Assembly (NCBI RefSeq): GCF_025152575.1 | Contig: NZ_CP102293.1 | Location: forward strand, 1,674,001-1,738,000 | Direction of reading: 5' to 3' | DNA length: 64,000 nt | From: Subdoligranulum variabile | GTDB lineage: Bacteria > Bacillota > Clostridia > Oscillospirales > Ruminococcaceae | Part shown: positions 14,816-21,437 of the stretch, piece after piece | Layout of the letters: each line of letters begins with the position of its first letter | Position numbering within the stretch: position 1 is the first letter of the stretch | Made by a program: the position numbers and the translations under genes | The notes under the pieces: model-generated | What the model was told of the DNA's origin: nothing | The model's database searches: none | What the model saw: the letters and a program-made list of their open reading frames with translations, nothing else

Positions 14816-16026
14816 GAGGCCGCCTCCCGTGAGATTGCGGGGCTCGGGGACGTCCCCGTAGGAGCGGCGGTGTCCGCCGCGGCGAAGGGTTGCCCGTCGG
14901 CAACACAAAGCCCATGCTCGCTACCGTGATGCGGCCCCGGTGACGGTGATGACGATGATGACGGTACGGGGGCCGCACCCTCTTCACCAGCCGGTACCGT
15001 ACCAGACGGTAAAGGGGATCTGCCGGTATCATCGTCACTACCGTCATGACCGTCATTCCTGTCACAGGTGAAGCACAGCAGCCGGGTGTTGGAGGTGCGC
15101 CGGGACTGGTAGCGGATGCCCTGCGGGGTAAACACCGTGTAGAAGTGCTCCACCAGTTTGCGTGTGAACTGGTTGGGCTGTACCCCGGTGATAGCCGCGG
15201 CGGTCAGCAGTTCGGTGGCGGTGCCCGTCCAGCTGCCGGCGCGCCGGATAAAGTCCGCCGCCCGCCACAGGTAGTCCGGAACGGCCTTCCGGACCTGCTC
15301 CTCGGCGGTTTCCTCCTCCAACAACTGCCAGATACAATCCCGGGTCTGCAGGTGGAGGGTGCAGCTGTCCATGTCACGGCCCGTCACCAGCAGACGGGCC
15401 GTGTCGCTCATCCGCTGACGCTGCAGCAGCCAGATGGTGTCGGCGGCACCCATCAGGCCGTTGGACCCGGAAATCTGCTGGAACGGGTCGGACGCGCCCT
15501 GTTTGCGCAGATGATGCACCAGCAGCAACCCGATGCCGCGGCGATCCGCCAGGGATTTCAGCGCGCTCATATCCTGGTAATCGCTGGCGTAAGCACCGTT
15601 GTTCGGGTCGGCGGCGCGGACCTTCTGCAAGGTGTCGATGACCACCAGACCAGTTTCGGGGTGCTGGGACAGGAATTTCTCGATCTGGAGTTCCAGCCCG
15701 TCCCCGATGGCGCAGCTTCCGGTCTGGAAGTACAACCGGCTGGGAACGGAATCCTCGGTCAGGCGGAACAAACGCCCCTGGATGCGGGCGTAGGTGTCCT
15801 CCAGACAGAGGTACAGTACGGTCTGTGGCTGGGTGGTGCGGCCCCAGATCTCGCCGCCCCGGGCCAGCTGCAGGCAAAGCCACAGACACAGCCAACTTTT
15901 GCCTGCCTTGCTGGCACCGGCCAATAAGGAAAGCCCGGCGGGCAGCAGGCCGGGAATCAGCCACCGCACCGGCGGCAGCGGGGTGGAAAGTAGAGTTTCA
16001 GCGTCAATAGGTTCGTTTCTCTGCAT
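14812..16026 (-). CDS. RepA-like AAA/RecA-fold ATPase
   Basis: A 404-residue hexameric-helicase-like ATPase (AAA_25/RepA type). Walker A GASKAGKS lies near residue 38 and Walker B GLVVIDTLQKVRA near 125; LLLVHHLRKQG holds the conserved histidines of motif 3. The last 90 residues are low-complexity Ser/Pro/Asp. ATG at 16026 follows AAGGAGG. It probably supports replication of the mobilised element. It begins the repA-mobC-relaxase operon, directly behind four regularly spaced palindromes. Confidence 0.82.
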   Translation of the reverse strand: MQRNEPIDAETLLSTPLPPVRWLIPGLLPAGLSLLAGASKAGKSWLCLWLCLQLARGGEIWGRTTQPQTVLYLCLEDTYARIQGRLFRLTEDSVPSRLYFQTGSCAIGDGLELQIEKFLSQHPETGLVVIDTLQKVRAADPNNGAYASDYQDMSALKSLADRRGIGLLLVHHLRKQGASDPFQQISGSNGLMGAADTIWLLQRQRMSDTARLLVTGRDMDSCTLHLQTRDCIWQLLEEETAEEQVRKAVPDYLWRAADFIRRAGSWTGTATELLTAAAITGVQPNQFTRKLVEHFYTVFTPQGIRYQSRRTSNTRLLCFTCDRNDGHDGSDDDTGRSPLPSGTVPAGEEGAAPVPSSSSSPSPGPHHGSEHGLCVADGQPFAAADTAAPTGTSPSPAISREAAS

Positions 16027-16160
16027 GGCATACGCCTCCTTCTTGCTGGGCCACAGGCCGCCCAACGGGGTCCTGTGGCGCGACCTTTGCGACAATGCGG
16101 GTAACGGTGCCCGCCGCCCGGCGGCGCGCGACACGGCGCGGATTTGGGCGGAGGTACAGA

Positions 16161-16308
16161 GTGAATCTTAATAAGATTCACTTTTCCGGGAAAATCGCTT
16201 GCGTGAATCTTGTTAAGATACCTTTGGCCGCAATACAGCAGAAAGTGAATCATGCTATGATTCACTTTCCTGCGGCGGATTTCCAGTGAATCATGCTATG
16301 ATTCACTT
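16161..16308. repeat. Four palindromes at 41-42 bp spacing (iteron or operator array)
   Basis: GTGAATC half-sites begin at 16161, 16203, 16245 and 16286. The first, GTGAATCTTAATAAGATTCAC-like, is a perfect dyad; the second is degenerate on its right arm; the third and fourth are identical 24-bp dyads with centre CATGCTATG. Spacing equals four DNA turns, so all sites face one side of the helix. The array lies between the RepA-like gene and an HTH gene and overlaps the latter's last codons. Likely replication origin iterons or operators. Confidence 0.7.
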
Positions 16309-16568
16309 TGCAGGTCTTGCCCGGCAAAACCCGCCCCTTGTGCATTGGTTAGCAGATAGCGGATGACGTTGATTTTGGGAATCTTGTAGGCGTTGCCCAG
16401 TTTGAGGGCTCCGATTTCGCCTTCTCCCAGCAGATCATACGCCGCATGACGGCTGATGCCCAACATAGTTTGCAGTTGCCGAACCGTCACCACATCGGGA
16501 TAGTCGGCAAACAGCAGGCCATAGCAGGCTTTCAGCTCTTTTTCCGGGATGAGGCGTTTCGCAGACAT
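16296..16568 (-). CDS. Helix-turn-helix DNA-binding protein (excisionase-like), 90 aa
   Basis: A small HTH protein: VTVRQLQTMLGISRHAAYDLL followed by GALKLGNAYKIPKINVIRYL, the MerR/excisionase-type recognition helix and wing. Its last three codons lie within the fourth palindrome. ATG at 16568 follows GAGGG by only four bases; a longer start at 16655 has no ribosome site. A 25-codon leader ORF with a much better site overlaps the start, suggesting translational coupling. It may bind the palindromes beside it and regulate or license the RepA-like gene. Confidence 0.75.
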   Translation of the reverse strand: MSAKRLIPEKELKACYGLLFADYPDVVTVRQLQTMLGISRHAAYDLLGEGEIGALKLGNAYKIPKINVIRYLLTNAQGAGFAGQDLQSES

Positions 16569-16609
16569 GCGACCCTCATAGAATGGAAATATACGAATTG
16601 GATAATCAT
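16532..16609 (-). CDS. Possible 25-aa leader peptide overlapping the HTH gene
   Basis: ATG at 16609 sits seven bases after AAAGGAG, the best ribosome site in this region, and opens a 25-codon frame (MIIQFVYFHSMRVACLRNAS, then SRKKS) that ends inside the HTH gene in another frame. No known family. Its role may be only to carry ribosomes to the weak HTH start. Confidence 0.3.
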   Translation of the reverse strand: MIIQFVYFHSMRVACLRNASSRKKS

Positions 16610-16739
16610 AGGCAAATCTCCTTTCTGTAATTTTTTGCAATTTTGCCATTGCCAATTAATTCACTTATGAAGTAATAAAATACACTATACATTGCAAGTA
16701 GGCGAAATTCAATGGGCGGAGACAAAAGTTCAGATACTG

Positions 16740-16768
16740 TTTACAAACTTGGGACAAAACGGTACAAT
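16740..16768 (+). promoter_or_regulatory. Promoter of the XRE regulator gene at 16795
   Basis: TTTACA at 16740-16745 and TACAAT at 16763-16768, 17-bp spacing. GGGACAAAA and GGACAAGAG around the start region repeat a GGACAA word that the regulator might recognise. Confidence 0.6.
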
Positions 16769-16794
16769 AAGAGAAAAGATGGACAAGAGAGGAC

Positions 16795-17382
16795 ATGAGT
16801 ATGAAAGTCGGACAAAAGATCAGGCTCGTGCGGCGGCACCGGCACCTGACTCAAAGGGAGCTGGGAGACAGATTGGGCCTGGGCGAGGGTGGCGCAAATC
16901 GCGTTGCACAGTACGAAATGGGGTATCGCGTGCCCAAAGATGAACTTTTGCGGAAGATTGCGGATGTCCTGGATGTCCCGGTGGAGAATTTCTTCTTGAA
17001 CGATGATTATATCCCTGATATTTTACGCATTATGTTTTGGTTCGACTGGGAACATCCCAATGTGTTTCGCCTGACAAATACTACTGAAAACACAGAAAGT
17101 CAACAATCTGAAAATGATAATATTGATGTAAAACTTAGCGGAAATGCTATTGTTAAGATGGTTCAGCAGGATATCCGGCCCGCTACCGTGCTGTGGTCGG
17201 ATCAGTATGGCGTTGATGCCTACCTGCGGGAATGGTCCATTCGTAAGCAGGAACTTGCCACTCAGGAAATCACTCAGGAGGAATATTTGGAGTGGCTCCT
17301 GCAGTGGCCGGAATCATCAGACCTGGCTGGATTGCGAGAACCCAGACGGCAGTGGAGGAAGAGCGAAAAAGCGGAAGAATAA
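16795..17382 (+). CDS. XRE-family transcriptional regulator, 195 aa
   Basis: N-terminal Cro/C1-type HTH (KIRLVRRHRHLTQRELGDRL, then VAQYEMGYRVPKDELLRKIA), then an acidic linker and a C-terminal region without a recognised domain. ATG at 16795 follows AGAGAGG; ATG 16801 is an alternative. Own promoter in front and a strong bidirectional hairpin behind. GC content is lower than in host genes, consistent with accessory DNA. Probably controls genes of the element. Confidence 0.8.
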   Translation: MSMKVGQKIRLVRRHRHLTQRELGDRLGLGEGGANRVAQYEMGYRVPKDELLRKIADVLDVPVENFFLNDDYIPDILRIMFWFDWEHPNVFRLTNTTENTESQQSENDNIDVKLSGNAIVKMVQQDIRPATVLWSDQYGVDAYLREWSIRKQELATQEITQEEYLEWLLQWPESSDLAGLREPRRQWRKSEKAEE

Positions 17383-17410
17383 GAAGGAAAAAGAATAATT
17401 GCTCTAAAAG

Positions 17411-17452
17411 AAAGAGCGGCGAACGCAGGATTTGCGTTCGTCGCTCTTTTTA
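17411..17452. terminator. Bidirectional terminator between two convergent XRE genes
   Basis: Stem AAAGAGCGGCGAACGCA with TGCGTTCGTCGCTCTTT (one G-U pair), T-rich on both strands (TTTTTATA rightward, TTTCTTTTAGAGC leftward). Confidence 0.85.
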
Positions 17453-17761
17453 TATGTCTTGGTGGTAGGATTTCGCAACTTGCAGTACAATGCGTTTCTG
17501 CTCCGGTGTTAAGGATACCCAGGTATCCAACAATTCCTTCACATCCGGTGTCATCTCAACCATGTCGCTTTCCGCAAAAAATTGGGAAAGTGTGATACCG
17601 AATGCCTTGCAAATAGCCTCTAATGTGGGAATCGTGGGCAGCGTGTTGCGTCGGTAAATATTGGAGATAGTGGATTCGTTCAGCCCGGATACCTGCGCAA
17701 GACGGTATTCCGACCATCCGCGTTCTTGCAATAGCTTACGAAGTCTTTCCAACACATCCAT
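17450..17761 (-). CDS. XRE-family repressor, 103 aa
   Basis: HTH in the first 65 residues (RLAQVSGLNESTISNIYRR, then LEAICKAFGITLSQFF), followed by DTWVSLTPEQKRIVLQVAKSY, a tail common in Firmicute mobile-element repressors. ATG at 17761 follows AAAGGCGG. Divergent from the SLOG gene across an intergenic region with an inverted repeat (17827-17862), its likely operator. Confidence 0.8.
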   Translation of the reverse strand: MDVLERLRKLLQERGWSEYRLAQVSGLNESTISNIYRRNTLPTIPTLEAICKAFGITLSQFFAESDMVEMTPDVKELLDTWVSLTPEQKRIVLQVAKSYHQDI

Positions 17762-17826
17762 CCCGGTACCGCCTTTCTTAACAACAGTGTACCTGATTAT
17801 ATGGGTGGAAAATACCTGCAAGTTGT

Positions 17827-17862
17827 CGGGTAAATACCGTTATGTTAAACTGTATTTACCCG
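17827..17862. promoter_or_regulatory. Inverted-repeat operator between XRE and SLOG genes
   Basis: CGGGTAAATAC at 17827-17837 and GTATTTACCCG at 17852-17862, perfect 11-bp arms 14 bases apart. A third, partial copy (CGGGTAGAAAGG) overlaps the SLOG ribosome site. Likely bound by the divergent XRE protein. Confidence 0.6.
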
Positions 17863-17892
17863 ATAGATAGCGGGTAGAAAGGCGGCCAGGAC

Positions 17893-18399
17893 ATGAACTA
17901 CACAGAAAACGAAATGCGGCGCTATAGATGCTGCTTCACAGGGCATCGGCCAGAAAAACTGGGAGTTACAGAAGAGAAGGTAAAGATGTTGCTGTCCTCT
18001 GCAGTGGATGATGCTATAGAAGGAGGAATTTCCACGTTTATTACCGGAATGGCACGTGGATTTGATTTATGGGCGGCAGAAATGGTACTGCAGAAAAAGG
18101 AAAGATATAAGCAAATACATTTGATTTGTGCGACGCCATTTCCAGGTTTTGAACGGAGCTGGCAAGAAAAGTGGCGCCTGCTATACTCTAAAATTGCGAG
18201 AGAAGCCGATCTCCGGGTGGCTATTAGTGACAGGTATTACAGGGGATGCTTTCAGAAACGAAATGAGTGGATGGTACGGCATTCAATGCTCGTGATCGCG
18301 GCTTATAATGGCCAGCCAGGGGGAACAAGAAACACCATGGACTTTGCTGAACGATGTGGCGTGGAGGTGAGAAACATTTTGGGGGAAAGCAACGGTTGA
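17893..18399 (+). CDS. DUF1273 (SLOG superfamily) protein
   Basis: A 168-residue Rossmann-like protein: CCFTGHRPEKLG at the start, FITGMARGFDLWAAEMVL, RDRYY-like ISDRYYRGCF and GTRNTMDFAERCGVEV, the motifs of YoqJ/YpsA-type DUF1273. SLOG proteins bind nucleotide-derived ligands and occur in phages, elements and defence loci; this one's ligand is unknown. RBS AGAAAGGCGG precedes it. Regulated by the divergent XRE repressor (inference). Confidence 0.85.
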   Translation: MNYTENEMRRYRCCFTGHRPEKLGVTEEKVKMLLSSAVDDAIEGGISTFITGMARGFDLWAAEMVLQKKERYKQIHLICATPFPGFERSWQEKWRLLYSKIAREADLRVAISDRYYRGCFQKRNEWMVRHSMLVIAAYNGQPGGTRNTMDFAERCGVEVRNILGESNG

Positions 18400-18460
18400 C
18401 AGACGCATATCATATATGATATAATGTTCTTGCTTTCATGAGAAAGGGGGTCTGAAAAAT

Positions 18461-18814
18461 ATGGAAGTTGAGTTTTACAGTACACCGGCAGGTGATGAGG
18501 TCGTCGGAGAATTTTTATCGTCATTGCCGGACAAGGATTTGGCGAAGGCGCTTCGAGGAATCGAACTACTGAAACAGATGGGATTGGAACTTCGTGAACC
18601 AAATGTAAAGCACTTGGAAGGTCCAATCTGGGAACTGCGTATTAAATTCTCTACAAATGCCTATCGTATTCTGTATGTTGTCTGCGATGAAAATACGGTA
18701 GTATTGCTTCATGGCTTCATGAAGAAAACCCAAAAAACGCCGCGTACAGAAATTGAAATCGCGAAAAGTAGGTGGGCAGAGTTAGAAAAAAGAAGATCAC
18801 AAAAGGATAGATGA
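18461..18814 (+). CDS. HigB/RelE-type toxin
   Basis: A 117-residue RelE/ParE-fold protein of the phage-derived Gp49/HigB type: EFLSSLPDKDLAKALRGIELL, then ELREPNVKHLEGPIWELRI and AYRILYVVCDENTVVLLHGF, with FMKKTQKTP near the end carrying the basic residues used for ribosome-dependent mRNA cleavage. AAAGGGGG precedes the start. A HigA-type XRE antitoxin follows, but 277 bases away instead of directly adjacent. Confidence 0.88.
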   Translation: MEVEFYSTPAGDEVVGEFLSSLPDKDLAKALRGIELLKQMGLELREPNVKHLEGPIWELRIKFSTNAYRILYVVCDENTVVLLHGFMKKTQKTPRTEIEIAKSRWAELEKRRSQKDR

Positions 18815-18850
18815 CAGGTTCCAACAAAAACACAGTCTAGAAAATGCTAG

Positions 18851-19003
18851 TATGACATCATAGTTGCTAATACAGACGACCTAATTGATACTGTTGATAA
18901 AACTCATGAAAATGCTGTTGCTGAAAATGCAATAGCATACATAAAACATGAAAATTACTATTGCTACACAAGCGATAGTTTATATAAAAGTACAGATGCA
19001 TGA
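18851..19003 (+). pseudogene. AT-rich coding remnant between higB and higA
   Basis: Fifty codons without a proper start, preceded in frame by TAG, reading DIIVANTDDLIDTVDKTHEN, AVAENAIAYIKHENYYCYT and SDSLYKSTDA before TGA. The bias is protein-like but no family is recognised. The DNA is much more AT-rich than its surroundings. It lies in a 277-base segment inserted between toxin and antitoxin. Confidence 0.35.
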
Positions 19004-19091
19004 CTTATATTATCAATAAATGAGTTAGTGCATAATAATGTCTGAGCGATAAAAACAATACTATTGCGAATGACTATGAGGTATATTTAAA

Positions 19092-19364
19092 ATGAATTTC
19101 AATGATTACAAGGCCAAAATTTTTTCGGAGCGTCCGGATGTCAAGGAGGAGTATGAGGCTCTTGGCCCTCAGTATGAAATTATCTGCGCTGAAATTAAAT
19201 GCCGTAAAGCACTTGGAATAACCCAGAAAGAATTGGCAGAGCGAATGGGAACGGCGCAAGCTAACATTTCTCGGTTTGAAAGTGGTAATTATAATCCCTC
19301 TTTGGCTTTTTTGCAGAAAATGGCGCAGAGTTTGGGAAAAACTTTAAAAATCTCTATGGAATAG
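19092..19364 (+). CDS. HigA-type XRE antitoxin
   Basis: A 90-residue protein with C-terminal Cro/C1 HTH (ITQKELAERMGTAQANISRF, then ESGNYNPSLAFLQKMAQSLG) and an N-terminal helix (NDYKAKIFSERPDVKEEYEAL) typical of antitoxins partnered with HigB/Gp49 toxins. GAGG lies about 12 bases before ATG. Partner of the toxin at 18461 despite the long gap; expression may now depend on a separate promoter in the AT-rich insert. Confidence 0.85.
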   Translation: MNFNDYKAKIFSERPDVKEEYEALGPQYEIICAEIKCRKALGITQKELAERMGTAQANISRFESGNYNPSLAFLQKMAQSLGKTLKISME

Positions 19365-19366
19365 GA

Positions 19367-19404
19367 AACAAGGAGCGAAAGCATCAGCTTTCGCTCCTTG
19401 TTTT
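19367..19404 (+). terminator. Terminator after higA
   Basis: ACAAGGAGCGAAAGC paired with GCTTTCGCTCCTTGT around ATCA, then TTTT. Confidence 0.88.
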
Positions 19405-19797
19405 AGCTGGGGCCTCTGGCGGTAGGATTTTTGTTCGGTATATAATAAATCACTTCGGCCCCACAATTGCGTGCCGATGTAATCATTTTATGTAGACAAT
19501 AAATGTTGATATAAAAATTCCTATGCGAATGCTTCTTAGATGTTAACTACGAATAAAACCATGATATTATCAAGCGTTCTCTTGAAAAATAAAGATCCGT
19601 TTATAAGTTGGTAAGACTTTGACACCGGTTTCTCGTTCTTCACATAAGCTGTAAAATTCTGCTTTTATTACAAAAAATGAAGTACCAAACTATAAGAAGT
19701 TGAGTTTGTTGGCGAGGGAAAAACGGCATTTGGACGTTGCAACGAAGGACCGGCACGTTTATACTGTAAGTAAAAGAAAAACGAGGAGGCACCCCTC
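19405..19797. other. AT-rich spacer with promoter for the gene at 19798
   Basis: No gene recognised. A long-range GGGGCC/GGCCCC pair lies at about 19409-19461. The only clear signal is TTGCAA (19737-19742) and TATACT (19760-19765), 17-bp spacing, upstream of ACGAGGAGG. The rest is AT-rich and may be decayed mobile DNA. Confidence 0.4.
19737..19765 (+). promoter_or_regulatory. Promoter of the 190-aa hypothetical gene
   Basis: TTGCAA at 19737-19742, TATACT at 19760-19765, 17-bp spacing; 32 bases later the GAGGAGG ribosome site. Confidence 0.6.
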
Positions 19798-20370
19798 ATG
19801 GCAGACGTGGAAAAACTTCGCAAGGTCAAACAGTGTATTGATAGCCTGGCGGAAGGACTGAACCCTTTTACCGGACAGCCTTTGCCAGCGGAAGATATTG
19901 TCAACGATGTGCGGGTGTCACGGAGCCTGTTTTTGGCATCCGCGTTTCTGCAGGAGCAGATGCAAGGAACAACGGCCAAGAAAACCGGTAAAAAGCAGGC
20001 TTTCCGGTTGAGTCTGGAGGAACGGGAACGAGTGGAGTTTTCTTCCCAACCCATTCCTGCCAGCGAGCTGGCCCGGCGGATGAACGATGCTGTTGGCGCA
20101 CAGGACTGCAAGAAGATCAGCTATCGCCAGATCACCGATTGGCTGGTGGAAGTAGGGATGCTCAAGCTGGTGGAAAATACGACGGGTACTCAGCGCCGCC
20201 GTCCTACCGATAGCGGGGAAAAGTTGGGAATCTCGGTGGACAACCGGGTAGGACAATATGGCCCCTATCAGGTGGTTTTATATAGCGAGGATGCCCAGCA
20301 TTTTATTGTGGATAATGTGGATGCCATTGTGGCCTTTACGGCAAGTAAAGAAAAAGGCACACAACGGTAA
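19798..20370 (+). CDS. Hypothetical protein, 190 aa
   Basis: Family not recognised. The N-terminus ADVEKLRKVKQCIDSLAEGL reads as a helical, charged domain and NPFTGQPLPAEDIVNDVRVS as a following one; such openings occur in conserved Clostridia proteins next to restriction and defence genes. The middle (SYRQITDWLVEVGMLKLVEN) looks like a winged-helix. Converges on the type I restriction operon. Own promoter and GAGGAGG site, so it is probably a real regulator or accessory protein. Confidence 0.65.
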   Translation: MADVEKLRKVKQCIDSLAEGLNPFTGQPLPAEDIVNDVRVSRSLFLASAFLQEQMQGTTAKKTGKKQAFRLSLEERERVEFSSQPIPASELARRMNDAVGAQDCKKISYRQITDWLVEVGMLKLVENTTGTQRRRPTDSGEKLGISVDNRVGQYGPYQVVLYSEDAQHFIVDNVDAIVAFTASKEKGTQR

Positions 20371-20460
20371 GTGTGAGGTGAGCAGAGAAAACGACACGTG
20401 AAAAGGTCGGCCTAGGTAAACAGATGAACATAGTGGATGCAGCGGCCAATCTAATAATTT

Positions 20461-20491
20461 GCTAATTATGATTATTAGAATCATGATTAGC
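20461..20491. promoter_or_regulatory. 31-bp imperfect dyad in the convergent spacer
   Basis: GCTAATTATGATT and AATCATGATTAGC around ATTAG: 13-bp arms with one mismatch, AT-rich, no T tract. More likely a protein-binding dyad than a terminator. It lies in the 330-base spacer that ends at the metallopeptidase gene; nothing else is seen there besides the terminator at 20621. Confidence 0.4.
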
Positions 20492-20620
20492 AAGATGGTT
20501 TTTATGGTGCTTTTTCTCATGTCCCCAAAACAGACTTGGTAGTGTTTGCGGTGCCCCAAAATTCCCGGAAGCCAACTGTAGCTTATCAGTTACAAAAATC
20601 CCGATAAAAAATTTATAAAC

Positions 20621-20655
20621 AAAAAGCGGAAGGTATGGACTGCCTTCCGCTTTTG
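20621..20655 (-). terminator. Terminator of the type I restriction operon
   Basis: AAAAGCGGAAGG and CCTTCCGCTTTT arms around TATGGACTG; A/T tracts on both sides allow it to act in both directions. It lies about 45 bases after the end of the metallopeptidase gene. Confidence 0.82.
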
Positions 20656-20700
20656 TATAATTTGAACATTCTGAGTTTTCTTCTAATAGCACGGTGCCAC

Positions 20701-21432
20701 TTAGAGCCACAAAACGCAATTCTTTTCAAGCTCAATTTTTCGCTCTTTCCAGTCCGGCATGAACATGGTAAGAAAGGCGTAGAACTGTTTGGAGTGATTG
20801 GGATGAACCAGGTGGCATAACTCATGAACAACCACATACTCAATACAGTTTCTGGGGGCTTCCAACAATTGCTTATTCAGTGTAATGATCTGCTTTTTGG
20901 GAAGGCAGGAACCCCAACGGGTTTCCATGGAACGGAAACGAAGCTGCGGTTTTGCCACACCATATTTTTGAAAAGGCGGATAGGCCTGATCTAAAACTTC
21001 ACGAAAGGTCGCTTCACATTGACGGTCCAAGTATCGGGTAATCAACCGTTGCTTTTTGCTGAAGTCTGAGGTGTCTTTGACGTTCAGAAACAGATAAAAG
21101 CCATCCGTATATACGGTTTCTTTTGCGGCAGAAGCAACTTTCAGGCGCAAACCACGCCCCAGAAAATAGAAGGTTTCCCCGCTGACATACTGTTTGGGCT
21201 GGGGAGAATATCGAGCAATTTCAGCAAACTTATCCTGTGCGGCAAAGATATAGGAGGCTTTGCTCAGAATAAACGCATCAATCTCTGAAGTGGGAACATC
21301 GGAATTGGCAGAAAGAAATACACGGCCATCCTTGTGAATTCGCAGATTCAGATTTTTAACAGGCTTTTGTTCCAAAAGATAGGAAATCTCCCGGTTTTCA
21401 CAGCGCACATGGCGCATCATCTCAGATGCCAT
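20701..21432 (-). CDS. YgjP-like (DUF45) metallopeptidase
   Basis: A 243-residue M48-like zinc protein of the YgjP/SprT type. VVHELCHLVHPNHSKQFYAFL gives HExxH plus the third histidine; ETRWGSCLPKKQIITLNKQL is the family signature before it. YgjP homologues are often encoded with type I restriction genes, as here: the gene starts five bases after the hsdR stop. Substrate unknown; a role in processing or controlling the restriction complex is a guess. Confidence 0.88.
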   Translation of the reverse strand: MASEMMRHVRCENREISYLLEQKPVKNLNLRIHKDGRVFLSANSDVPTSEIDAFILSKASYIFAAQDKFAEIARYSPQPKQYVSGETFYFLGRGLRLKVASAAKETVYTDGFYLFLNVKDTSDFSKKQRLITRYLDRQCEATFREVLDQAYPPFQKYGVAKPQLRFRSMETRWGSCLPKKQIITLNKQLLEAPRNCIEYVVVHELCHLVHPNHSKQFYAFLTMFMPDWKERKIELEKNCVLWL

Positions 21433-21437
21433 CTTTG

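Noticed and set aside
16161..16308. The palindrome array as a CRISPR
   Set aside because: Units are palindromes 21-24 bp long with only about 18-20 bp between them, not all identical, and no cas genes are present.
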